A program made the position numbers and the translations under genes. From JBIIJL01 sp044233795 (GTDB taxonomy: Bacteria > Pseudomonadota > Gammaproteobacteria > Legionellales > Legionellaceae), in assembly GCA_044233795.1 (NCBI GenBank), contig JBIIJL010000050.1, forward strand, positions 1-16,071: 16,071 bases of DNA, written 5' to 3'. Below, piece after piece: positions 1 to 7,751 of this stretch. Positions within the stretch are counted from its first letter, which is position 1. Every line of letters begins with the position of its first letter. The notes beneath the pieces are model-generated. The model saw only the letters and a program-made list of their open reading frames with translations, did no database searches and had not been told where the DNA came from.

Positions 1-337
1 TAATTTTTTGGGTAAAATATTCCTTAACTCTAATATATCGTGCAGTATGTTCTTCAAATCTACTTAGTAATCTGTTTGCAGGTCGAGTTAGATTACACTC
101 TTTGATAGACTCGATCACTGCTGCTTTCTTAGCCTCCTCGGCCTCTGCAGTAGACGATTCTCTTTCCCTTGCCGTGCCAAAGAACTCTATGGCAGGTACC
201 TTCATGAGATCAGCTAATACTTTTGGCCATTTGGCTATATTTCTTCGTTCAGTACTTGCAAAAATACTAAAAGTAACTCTAAAGGGTGCTTTTTGAGGGG
301 CTTGTAAAGCATGAATCATTTCATCTCTAGTATGCAT
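1..337 (-). CDS. Unrecognised protein, N-terminal 112 residues (runs off left edge)
   Basis: An open frame on the minus strand starts at ATG 337-335 and continues without a stop to the window edge, giving 112 codons. I do not recognise the family. The N-terminus (MHTRDEMIHALQ) is followed by a mixed stretch with KWPKVLADLMKVPAIEFF at about residues 38-55. A charged Glu/Ala-rich region follows (about 59-80, helix-like), then a basic segment rich in Arg. No signal peptide or membrane segment is visible. A sigma70-type promoter lies just upstream (371-399), which leaves about 27 nt of leader. The best ribosome-site match is AAGG, about 13 nt before the start. The codon pattern and promoter support a real gene. 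It is divergent from the RND adaptor at 673, and its C-terminal part and function lie outside the window. Confidence 0.72.
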   Translation of the reverse strand, partial: MHTRDEMIHALQAPQKAPFRVTFSIFASTERRNIAKWPKVLADLMKVPAIEFFGTARERESSTAEAEEAKKAAVIESIKECNLTRPANRLLSRFEEHTARYIRVKEYFTQKI

Positions 338-370
338 AACCTAATTAACCTTAATGAAAAAGGTTTTTAT

Positions 371-399
371 ATTTTACATAAAGATGATTTATTGGTCAA
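371..399 (-). promoter_or_regulatory. Sigma70-type promoter of the left-edge gene
   Basis: On the minus strand the -35 box TTGACC (399-394) is separated by exactly 17 bp from the -10 box TAAAAT (376-371). Each box differs from consensus at one base. The predicted transcription start near 364 gives a leader of about 27 nt before the ATG at 337. Confidence 0.7.
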
Positions 400-469
400 C
401 TTTTGCTGGGCAGGCCATGAGTATAACTTGGCATAAAAATTTACGGTATATTGTTATGGCTCAGCTAAC

Positions 470-508
470 TGATCTATGATCCTTGCGCTCTTCGATGTGT
501 GATCTATG
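470..508. repeat. 9-bp direct repeat TGATCTATG, 30-bp period
   Basis: TGATCTATG is present at 470-478 and again at 500-508, so the start-to-start distance is 30 bp, close to three helical turns. The repeat lies about 170-200 bp upstream of the adaptor gene. It could be a pair of regulator sites, but a 9-bp repeat may also be chance. Confidence 0.3.
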
Positions 509-672
509 TTCCAATTTAATGGATTTTGCGTAAGTCCTGAAGAAAATGCAGCAAGCAATAACAATCGTAATAAAGAGAGATAATTGGCTGATTCAATGCT
601 ATACAATTGGGACTTGGGCGCTTGGATTGACCTATGTTAATATCACAAATTGTCTTTGTATCGGATTAACAA

Positions 673-1974
673 ATGCTCAACCATTTCGTGAGGAATATCC
701 AAAAACACCTCCATGCTCAAGACATTCGCCTAAAAAGCCCCTTATCCTTTATCGTATTAGGGCTTGCTGTCATTTTTATGTTGATCATCCTATTCAATAT
801 CATCAAGGGATTCATGATCAAACGATTCTTTGCAAACTTTGTTCCCCCTGCTGTTACCATCACAGCAGTCACCGCAAAACAACAAACATGGACCCCAACA
901 ATCTCAGCCGTTGGCAATTTTGCTGCTCTGCATGGTGTTGAAGTAACGGCAGAAACTTCTGGAAAGGTGGTTGGCATTCATTTTAACTCAGGAGAATATG
1001 TCGAAGAAGGCACACCATTGCTCGACATTGATGATAGTCCAGACCTTGCTACCCTTAAAGCCAATCAAGCAGATCTCGCTTTGCAAGAGCTCAATTATCA
1101 ACGCCAAACAAGTTTAATTAAACGCGGAGCAACATCAAGTTCAGGTGTTGATGAAGCCCGGGCTAAATTATTGCAGGCAAAAGCCAATGTTGAAAAAACA
1201 GAAGCCACCATTCGACAAAAACACATCCAGGCTCCCTTCAAAGGTAGGCTTGGGATTCGTCATGTGAACTTAGGGCAGTTCATCACCCCAGGACAGACTG
1301 CCATCGTTTCTCTTCAATCGATGGATCCACTATATTTGGAATTTTATGTACCTGAACAGTATTACAAGCACTTACATATCAATCAGCCCGTGACCTTTTC
1401 TGTCGATCATTATCCACAAGTACTCTTTGAAGGTAGAATTTCTGCGTTAAACTCCAAAGTGGATTCCAATACCCACAACATTGAAGTTCAAGCAACACTT
1501 CCCAACTGTCCCATGAGCGCGCTCAAAGATCCCCTTCATTCAAAACTTATTAAAGTTACAAAACAACAAGAAGGCGGTAAGATGATAGTAGGTTGTGACA
1601 GCATGACAAACAATACGCATCACATCACATCCTTTACCTTTGTTCCTGGGATGTTTACGGCCATTAAAATTAATGAGGCCCTCATTCCCAATGTTTTAGT
1701 CATTCCAACATCGGCCATTTCATATAGCCTTTATGGCAATTCTGTTTTTGTCATTGAAAAAGACCCGAACAACAAAAAAACGCTCAAGGTTAAGCGCCGA
1801 TTCGTAAGCACCGGTGAGAGCCAAGGAAATTACACTATCATCAAAAAAGGGTTGGGTAAAAATGAACAAATCGCAAGCTCAGGCGAACTCAAACTCCAAG
1901 ATGGCACGCACGTCGTAATCGATAACTCAACAAAAATGCCCGATAGTGACAACCTAGAAAAATTAGGCGAATAG
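673..1974 (+). CDS. RND efflux periplasmic adaptor (membrane fusion protein)
   Basis: This 433-residue protein is the periplasmic adaptor that links an inner-membrane RND pump to an outer-membrane channel. An N-terminal hydrophobic anchor spans about residues 25-46. The first lipoyl half-motif follows (about 92-120, with GKVVGIHFNSGEYVEEGTPL). A helical hairpin covers about 122-182, and the second lipoyl half begins near IQAPFKGRLGIRHVNLGQFI (185-204). A beta-barrel and membrane-proximal domain ends with VPGMF and VLVIPTSAI (324-350). An insert of about 35-40 residues lies between LPN (276-278) and VPGMF and carries Cys279 and Cys308. ATG 673 is the first start after an in-frame TAA at 667-669, and its ribosome site is weak. 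The pump at 3939 is the likely partner, although a kinase gene on the other strand lies between them. The family call is firm; the substrate is unknown. Confidence 0.93.
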   Translation: MLNHFVRNIQKHLHAQDIRLKSPLSFIVLGLAVIFMLIILFNIIKGFMIKRFFANFVPPAVTITAVTAKQQTWTPTISAVGNFAALHGVEVTAETSGKVVGIHFNSGEYVEEGTPLLDIDDSPDLATLKANQADLALQELNYQRQTSLIKRGATSSSGVDEARAKLLQAKANVEKTEATIRQKHIQAPFKGRLGIRHVNLGQFITPGQTAIVSLQSMDPLYLEFYVPEQYYKHLHINQPVTFSVDHYPQVLFEGRISALNSKVDSNTHNIEVQATLPNCPMSALKDPLHSKLIKVTKQQEGGKMIVGCDSMTNNTHHITSFTFVPGMFTAIKINEALIPNVLVIPTSAISYSLYGNSVFVIEKDPNNKKTLKVKRRFVSTGESQGNYTIIKKGLGKNEQIASSGELKLQDGTHVVIDNSTKMPDSDNLEKLGE

Positions 1975-1978
1975 GCAC

Positions 1979-3688
1979 TTAATGCATCTTCAATTCGAAA
2001 GATGTGATTCCCTTGTCATCTTGCTCAATAGCGGTTAGTTCTTCTTTGGTAATTTTCTTTCTAATGACAAGGTTATCTAAGTACTGTTTGAAACAATTTT
2101 CTAATCGACTATGGGTTAGACCAATCCTCGCAAGAAAATTGCCACTTTGGTGAGAAAGGTGTGTTTTTCTCATGACAAATGATACCGATTTAGCAATGTT
2201 GTAGTAGTCGCTTCGGGTGAAATTTGGTTGTTGCAGGGTCGCTTGTAAACTCCCAAGTAGCAGATCAAGCGCTGCCAAACGATGTGGGTTTTGATTGAAA
2301 AAGAAAAATTTATTACCTGATTTTTGATAATGCGTCTTAATGCTCTCTAATTGCTTTTTCTCTTCGATAGCATCGCTGCCCGGTGGATTTGGAAGGACAT
2401 CGGCTTCTATTACGTCCTCTGCAGCCTGGTACTGCCGCAAATAGGTATCGACAAAGTCAGGGTCGACTTTTTTCTCTATCAATAAAGCATGAAAAACGGC
2501 ATGATTAACACACCCTTTTTTAAACCATATTACGAGCTCTTTAAACACATCTAATTTGTTTTTTTGTTCAAAATCAGTCCAACAAATATAGGCGTTTAAC
2601 TCATCCAAAAAATCACGATGACTACTCAGATTAAACAAAACAACCCACATCTGATGAAAAAAAGACAATAGCTCACGCTTGGATCTTGTACTCTCCTCCG
2701 CTTCGACTAAGGGTAGGTTGCTACGTTTATCGACAAGGTGGTTAATAACAGACGCTATTTCCGGTCGCTGTTCAGGGTCTTGTTTTAAGATCAACGTTTT
2801 TAAATTAGATGCGAAACTTCTCTTATAAGGATCGTGAAAAAGTAAATTGTTGTCTATAGACTGTGCCGTCCATGCAAATGCATATACATCACTTGCTTTT
2901 GAAAAAATCGCGCTTTTCATAGAAAGCTCTGGCGCCGCATAATTGGTAGAAAAAGGTATATAGTAAGAATCAGACCCTTTTTTGCAAGTTTCCCCTGGAT
3001 TAAGTTGCACAGAACGATCCATATCAATTAAATGTGCCGTAATCTTGTATCCATCATAATCAATCAGAACGTTCTCTGGTTTAATATCACAATGAATAAT
3101 ATTTTGATCATGTAATATTTTGATAGCCTCTGCAATGGCTATTGCCACTGATAGTTTAAGAAAACGAGTAGTATTTTTATCTACCATCGAAAGAAAGGAG
3201 TCGTGACCGAATGAAGGGTCAAGGTAAATCTGAATAAATGAACTCAATGAGATACCTGGTATCAGGCGTTGTAATATATATTTTTTGTCAGTCGAATATC
3301 TTTTTCCCACGCTTTTTCTTTCAGTATGACCAAATAGTTCACCCATTTTTTTCATGACATCCAAATCTTGGTGGACTGTGTGATTGCGTTGGAAATCATA
3401 CCTAGCTTTATCTAGAAACGAATCGATAGATTCAACCTTGAGCGCATATAATTGACCATTTTCTGCCAGTGCTCTTTTAACAGAACCAAAACCACCACGA
3501 CCAATTTTTTCTTTTCTTGCTATCGCATAAATCTGGCCATTCATACGAACAAACGAGTGCAAAAGACCCCATACACCATTATTTAACCCACGATAGCGTC
3601 TTGCCTTAACAGCTTCTGGGTTATCTTCAAAATATTGTTTGGCAATCTCCCACTCTTCATTTGTCACATCGTGAATACCATATGTCAT
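1979..3688 (-). CDS. Eukaryotic-type Ser/Thr protein kinase with unknown C-terminal domain
   Basis: This 569-residue protein has a complete protein-kinase core. The Gly-rich loop is GRGGFGSV (63-70), the ATP-binding Lys is K84 in YALKVE, and the catalytic loop is HCDIKPENV (199-207) with D201, K203 and N206. The metal-binding motif is D222-M-D in place of DFG, the APE motif is APE at 252-254, and D267 (SDVYAF) and R308 (DPEQRPE) are present. It should be catalytically active, as a non-RD kinase because the HRD arginine is cysteine. Residues 1-57 precede the kinase fold and about 240 C-terminal residues match nothing I recognise. No membrane segment or signal peptide is seen, so it is cytosolic or secreted by a non-Sec route. 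GGAG lies 7 nt before ATG 3688. Its stop is 4 nt from the adaptor stop, tail-to-tail. Such kinases in Legionella are often Dot/Icm effectors; that role is inference only. Confidence 0.9.
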   Translation of the reverse strand: MTYGIHDVTNEEWEIAKQYFEDNPEAVKARRYRGLNNGVWGLLHSFVRMNGQIYAIARKEKIGRGGFGSVKRALAENGQLYALKVESIDSFLDKARYDFQRNHTVHQDLDVMKKMGELFGHTERKSVGKRYSTDKKYILQRLIPGISLSSFIQIYLDPSFGHDSFLSMVDKNTTRFLKLSVAIAIAEAIKILHDQNIIHCDIKPENVLIDYDGYKITAHLIDMDRSVQLNPGETCKKGSDSYYIPFSTNYAAPELSMKSAIFSKASDVYAFAWTAQSIDNNLLFHDPYKRSFASNLKTLILKQDPEQRPEIASVINHLVDKRSNLPLVEAEESTRSKRELLSFFHQMWVVLFNLSSHRDFLDELNAYICWTDFEQKNKLDVFKELVIWFKKGCVNHAVFHALLIEKKVDPDFVDTYLRQYQAAEDVIEADVLPNPPGSDAIEEKKQLESIKTHYQKSGNKFFFFNQNPHRLAALDLLLGSLQATLQQPNFTRSDYYNIAKSVSFVMRKTHLSHQSGNFLARIGLTHSRLENCFKQYLDNLVIRKKITKEELTAIEQDDKGITSFELKMH

Positions 3689-3938
3689 CTTTGCACTCCA
3701 TCCAAAACATTAAAACCCGATCACCGGCAGCATCTGACGGGCACAAAGAGTGTCAGATTGTAGCATATGTTATACAATTAAACTTAAGACAAAATTAAGG
3801 TTAGCAAACAAAGTTTGGCTTCTTGTTTCATCACCCTACTCAAGTTATAGTTCAGCAAAAAGGAGGTCATTTCTAATCTTGCTAAATTCAAATTAATATC
3901 AACAAAACAATCAAAGTTACCGTTTTATCAGGACCACC
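3689..3938. promoter_or_regulatory. Divergent control region between kinase and RND pump
   Basis: A minus-strand extended -10 TGCTACAAT (3765-3757) suits the kinase. An inverted repeat, ATTGTA (3757-3762), 10 bp, TACAAT (3773-3778), places a -10-like TACAAT on each strand facing outward. For the pump, TTGTTT (3823-3828), a 17-bp spacer and TATAGT (3846-3851) form a better plus-strand promoter. A near-perfect Shine-Dalgarno AAGGAGGT sits at 3860-3867, 71 nt before the pump ATG, with no start codon at a suitable distance. The pump itself uses AGGA at about 3931-3934. Confidence 0.5.
3823..3851 (+). promoter_or_regulatory. Candidate promoter of the RND pump
   Basis: TTGTTT and TATAGT are separated by 17 bp. 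The -35 box keeps only TTG of the consensus and the -10 box has one mismatch. The predicted start near 3858 gives a leader of about 80 nt before the ATG at 3939. The pump would need its own promoter, because the adaptor gene upstream is separated from it by an oppositely oriented gene. Confidence 0.5.
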
Positions 3939-6900
3939 ATGACATTCACAGATTTATATATCAAACGCCCTGTTCTTGCCTCGGTCGTAAGCCTGATGAT
4001 TCTACTGTTTGGTTTAAATGCCATATTTAAGATCCCGGTGCGCCAATTTCCACGCATGGAAAACACGGTGATCACTATCACCACAAATTATCCAGGTGCT
4101 GATTCAAATTTAATCTCAGGCTTTATCACCACGCCCTTAGAAAGTGCTGTTTCCAGTGCTGAAGGGATTGATTATATGACCTCTTCGAGCACCCAAGGCG
4201 TAAGTATTATCACCTTAACCCTGAAATTAAACTTCAATCCACAAATAGCATTTACTGATGTCATGAGCAAAGTACAGCAAACCATGAACCGCTTGCCCAA
4301 AGAAGCGCAATTGCCTGTGATAGTGAAAAGCTCTGATAGCTCGACTGCACTCCTCTATATCAGTCTTAATAGCGATGAGATGACACCGCAACAAATCACC
4401 GATTATGCAATGCGAGTTGTTCAACCCCAATTACAAACTGTTGAAGGTGTTGCAACTGCCGACATTCTTGGCGGTGCTACTTATTCCATGCGTGTGTTTC
4501 TAAATCCCATTAAAATGGCCGCACTTCATGTAACACCCGCGGATGTATTCCAAGCTTTGGCTGAAAATAACTTTCTCACTGCAGCAGGCAGCACCAAAGG
4601 AGAATATGTTGCATTAAATATTCGTGCAGCAACCGACCTACAAAATCTTGAGTCATTCAAAACTCTCATTGTACGAAGTACCCAACATGGGATGATTCGT
4701 CTTAAGGACATCGCACGCGTCACCCTTGGATCACAAAACTACAACTCAAGTGTATCTTTTGATGGTAAAAAAGCCGTATTTATCGGCATCACCCCAACCC
4801 CAACCGCGAACCCCCTCACAGTCATCACCGAGGTAAGGAAACTCTTTCCCAACCTTCAAAAGCAATTTCCGCCAGCCCTATCTGGCATGATTGTTTACGA
4901 TGCCACTGACTTCATCAGGGCCTCTATCAAAGAAGTCGTCCGAACCATTCTTGAGGCAGCACTTATTGTTGTCGTCGTTATCTTTCTTTTTTTAGGATCA
5001 ATTCGCTCGGTGTTAATTCCAGTCATCACGATCCCATTATCACTCATTGGGGTCTTTAGCTTGATGCTCTTTTTAGGTTATTCCATCAACTTACTCACCC
5101 TGCTTGCCTTGGTACTCGCGATTGGATTAGTTGTTGATGATGCTATCGTTGTGGTCGAGAACATTCACCGCCATATTGAGGAGGGCGAGTCGCCATTTAA
5201 TGCCGCATTAATAGGTGCACGAGAAATTGCCACCCCCGTGATTTCAATGACCATCACGCTTGCAGCAGTCTATGCACCCATCGGCTTTATGCAAGGATTA
5301 ACAGGGGTTCTTTTCAAAGAATTTGCCTTCACGCTAGCCTGTGCTGTGATCATCTCAGGCATCATTGCGCTAACCCTATCGCCTATGATGTGCAGCAAAC
5401 TTTTATCAAACGATAGTAGCCGCGGACGCTTTGTCCATTATCTTGATACGCTCTTCCTTAAAATTCAACTCCGTTACAAAAGCATGCTCCATAGCGCTCT
5501 GCAAACACGTGTGCTATTACTCACAATAGCTGGCATGGTTTTAATCATGCTCCCGTACCTTTATTTGCATACAGCAGCAGAGACAGCACCTGAAGAAGAC
5601 CAAGGTTTCTTTTTTGTAGTAGGCAGTGCACCACAATTTGCCACACTCAATTATATCGAACACTACACCCAACCGCTGGATACCATCTATAGGAGTTTTC
5701 CTGAAATGGGACACTATTTTATCATTAATTCAGGTCAACCCGTATCAGGGATGGTATTAAAACCATGGGACCAACGTATACGTAGTCAATTTAATTTAAA
5801 GCAACCATTACAAGATAAGCTTGATAAGATATCTGGCCTTAAATTCTTTACGGTGATTCCTCCGCCACTCCCTGGTGGCGGCAGCGGTACCCCCATTCAG
5901 TTTGTCATTAAAACCACCCATGACTTTCAAAGTTTACTCGATGTTTCCAACCGACTGGTTGAAAAAGCCCGTCATAGTGGTCTGTTTATATTCACGGACA
6001 ATAGCCTGAAATTCAATCAACCAGAAATCACCTTACACATCAACCGATCGAAGGCTGCGGATCTTGGGCTCAATATGAAATCAATTGGCAGTAGTTTAAC
6101 GAGCGCTCTGTCTGGCGGCTATGTCAATTTCTTTAATCTAGACGGACGAAGTTACCAAGTGATTCCACAACTTGAAAGACCATTTCGTCTAACCACTTCT
6201 CAGTTAGAACAAATTCATGTAACAACCGCTAACGGATCGATGGTGCCTTTAGCCACCTTTGTCACCCCACATGAAACTGTACGCCCTAATGCACTCTCAC
6301 ATTTCCAACAATTAAATTCTGCAACAATTCAAGGCGTGATGATGCCAGGCGTCACCTTAGGACAGGGCCTGCATTTTTTACAGCAAGCTGCTGATGATGT
6401 ATTACCGAAAGGTTTTTCATATGACTATGCAGGTCAATCACGACAGTTTATTCTAGAAGGTAACTCTTTGGTTTTTGCCTTTTTCTTGGCAATATTGGTC
6501 GTTTTCCTTGTCCTTTCTGCTCAGTATGAGAGCTTCCGTGATCCCCTGATCATTTTGGTAAGTGTGCCAATGTCCATTTGTGGAGCCTTGATCCCTTTAA
6601 ATTTAGGGCTTGCGAGCATCAATATATATACCCAGGTTGGTTTAATCACTTTAATTGGCCTTATCAGCAAGCACGCCATTTTGATCGTAAGTTTTGCTAA
6701 TCAATTGCAAAGTGAACAAGGACTCTCAAAGCGCGAAGCCGTAGAACAAGCCGCAGCCATTCGCTTACGCCCTATCTTGATGACCACAGCTGCCATGGTA
6801 TTTGGCGTATTACCGCTGCTTACTGCCTCAGGAGCTGGCGCTGTCAGTCGGTTTAATATAGGGTTAGTCATTTCATCAGGCATGTTGATAGGGACATGTT

Positions 6901-6995
6901 TTACGCTTTTCATTGTACCAACATTTTATACTTACCTAGCGAAAGATCATCGCACTCAAAGGCTTTTCGTAAGTTCAGATCAAGACGTTCCATAG
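3939..6995 (+). CDS. RND multidrug efflux pump, HAE1 family, inner-membrane subunit
   Basis: The 1018-residue length is typical of AcrB/MexB-type proton-driven drug exporters, which act as trimers in the inner membrane. The N-terminus FTDLYIKRPVLASVVSLMIL (3-22) is the usual first membrane segment. A large periplasmic loop covers about 31-335. TM4 carries the proton-relay pair D400-D401 in GLVVDDAIVVVEN, and TM10 carries the matching lysine K911 in LIGLISKHAILIV. The signature RLRPILMTT is at 942-950, and the second periplasmic loop covers about 545-840. All key proton-path residues are present, so it should be functional. AGGA lies shortly before ATG 3939. The adaptor at 673 is the probable partner. 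No outer-membrane factor is encoded here, so it presumably borrows a TolC-like channel. The substrate cannot be read from sequence. Confidence 0.95.
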   Translation: MTFTDLYIKRPVLASVVSLMILLFGLNAIFKIPVRQFPRMENTVITITTNYPGADSNLISGFITTPLESAVSSAEGIDYMTSSSTQGVSIITLTLKLNFNPQIAFTDVMSKVQQTMNRLPKEAQLPVIVKSSDSSTALLYISLNSDEMTPQQITDYAMRVVQPQLQTVEGVATADILGGATYSMRVFLNPIKMAALHVTPADVFQALAENNFLTAAGSTKGEYVALNIRAATDLQNLESFKTLIVRSTQHGMIRLKDIARVTLGSQNYNSSVSFDGKKAVFIGITPTPTANPLTVITEVRKLFPNLQKQFPPALSGMIVYDATDFIRASIKEVVRTILEAALIVVVVIFLFLGSIRSVLIPVITIPLSLIGVFSLMLFLGYSINLLTLLALVLAIGLVVDDAIVVVENIHRHIEEGESPFNAALIGAREIATPVISMTITLAAVYAPIGFMQGLTGVLFKEFAFTLACAVIISGIIALTLSPMMCSKLLSNDSSRGRFVHYLDTLFLKIQLRYKSMLHSALQTRVLLLTIAGMVLIMLPYLYLHTAAETAPEEDQGFFFVVGSAPQFATLNYIEHYTQPLDTIYRSFPEMGHYFIINSGQPVSGMVLKPWDQRIRSQFNLKQPLQDKLDKISGLKFFTVIPPPLPGGGSGTPIQFVIKTTHDFQSLLDVSNRLVEKARHSGLFIFTDNSLKFNQPEITLHINRSKAADLGLNMKSIGSSLTSALSGGYVNFFNLDGRSYQVIPQLERPFRLTTSQLEQIHVTTANGSMVPLATFVTPHETVRPNALSHFQQLNSATIQGVMMPGVTLGQGLHFLQQAADDVLPKGFSYDYAGQSRQFILEGNSLVFAFFLAILVVFLVLSAQYESFRDPLIILVSVPMSICGALIPLNLGLASINIYTQVGLITLIGLISKHAILIVSFANQLQSEQGLSKREAVEQAAAIRLRPILMTTAAMVFGVLPLLTASGAGAVSRFNIGLVISSGMLIGTCFTLFIVPTFYTYLAKDHRTQRLFVSSDQDVP

Positions 6996-7532
6996 CGCGC
7001 GTCTAAGTCCCGCTTTTGTAACGGTGTTGCCAGGCGCTCACCGAGCGTTTCAATATTGTTAGTCCCTACTTTACACAAGGCGGTTAAAGCCGCCAAATTA
7101 GCCTCAGCCACGCCCGGCGAGCCCACCACACCACAGCTGCCATCCCAGTTATAAATAGCGAAATCGAAACCCAACCTATTATCCTGCGAAAGTGGGAACC
7201 ACGATTCACGATTACCTGATAGAAAATTACTAAACTGCAGCGACCTGGAAAAGTTCGCGCCATGAAATGGCTTGTTACCATCAAATATTTCTCCATCACA
7301 ATAATGCTGAGCAACATGAGCGGGAACTAAGCGCTGAAATATGCCTAGGACGTGATGCCAATGCTCTTCTCGCATTGCTTCACCATTCAACGTACAATCA
7401 ACGCCATGAGTATCTACGAATTCTTTATATTACAGCAGCATTTTGTATCGAATGCTTTCTGCCTCGGTATAGCCTGTATTAAACGCTAGTTGCAATGAAT
7501 CCAACATCATATCCTACATGAGGAATGTCCAT
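6980..7532 (-). pseudogene. Decayed gene of unknown function (internal stop, probable frameshift)
   Basis: A protein-like minus-strand frame runs from about 7513 to the TGA at 6982-6980, but is broken by TAA at 7432-7430. The reading before the stop (LDSLQLAFNTGYTEAES, then YKMLL) continues naturally after it (YKEFVDTHGVDCTLNGEAM), so the stop looks like a CAA-to-TAA change. Upstream, ATG 7532-7530 has a plausible ribosome site (GAGG about 7 nt before it) and reads MDIPHVGYD. This joins the main frame only after a one-base shift, indicating a second lesion. The rebuilt product would be about 180 residues with no signal peptide or membrane segment, and I do not recognise it. The 3' end overlaps the convergent RND pump gene by 16 bp. 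By eye this end is richer in G+C than its neighbours, which may suggest transfer. An alternative is a shorter expressed protein starting after the stop. Confidence 0.6.
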
Positions 7533-7751
7533 CACCCACCTCTACTTGAAATTAAAAAACTCATTAAGTTTTTAATTATACATATCGTACGATACACGAT
7601 CTGTTTTTGAGAATTCATATTGGATCAAAGTAGAGTGCGTTGACAATTGCTCGCACCAGGCTACCTTCCTCGGTTTGTCGGAGACATCCAAGAGATTTCT
7701 AGATACCCTGGACACTTTAGAACATTTTCAAACACGAACTGTCACCCCCCC
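7533..7751. other. Intergenic region with palindrome, promoter box and possible gene remnant
   Basis: This region holds a perfect -10 box TATAAT on the minus strand (7580-7575) and a palindrome at 7583-7594. A short minus-strand frame at about 7615-7695 ends in LVRAIVNALYFDPI and a TGA, and stops interrupt it upstream, so it may be a gene fragment. The 3' end of the glutaminase gene abuts an 8-C run (7745-7752). I see no convincing terminator hairpin. Confidence 0.4.
7575..7594 (-). promoter_or_regulatory. -10 box with adjacent 12-bp palindrome (candidate operator)
   Basis: The 12-bp perfect palindrome TATCGTACGATA (7583-7594) ends 2 bp upstream of a consensus TATAAT (7580-7575, minus strand). 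It would fall in the -35/-10 spacer of the decayed gene's promoter, the usual place for a repressor site. No good -35 box is present (CAGATC at 17 bp). Confidence 0.45.

Larger units (their letters stand above)
338..672. other. Intergenic region between divergent left-edge gene and RND adaptor
   Basis: This 335-bp stretch holds the minus-strand promoter at 371-399 and weak candidates for the adaptor promoter on the plus strand. One is an extended -10 TGCTATACA at 597-605 with no good -35 box. The other is TTGGCA (428-433) with a short 15-bp spacer to TATTGT (449-454). A 9-bp direct repeat TGATCTATG occurs at 470-478 and 500-508. The frame beginning at ATG 546 overlaps the adaptor out of frame and does not look like a gene. 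I see no RNA gene here. Confidence 0.5.

Noticed and set aside
546..941. Plus-strand frame of 131 codons before and across the adaptor start
   Set aside because: It overlaps the clearly real adaptor gene in another frame, has no recognisable motif and no good ribosome site.
1979..3688. Kinase as an inactive pseudokinase because of HCD and DMD motifs
   Set aside because: The catalytic Asp, Lys, Asn and metal-binding Asp are all present; only non-essential positions differ.
7267..7482. Plus-strand frame of 71 codons antisense to the decayed gene
   Set aside because: It mirrors the better minus-strand coding pattern and has no ribosome site or motif.
7640..7645. Perfect TTGACA on the plus strand
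   Set aside because: No -10-like sequence lies 16-18 bp downstream and no plus-strand gene follows.
7615..7695. Short minus-strand frame ending LVRAIVNALYFDPI as an insertion-sequence remnant
   Set aside because: It is under 30 codons and matches no transposase I can name, and no terminal repeats were seen; kept only as a possible fragment.
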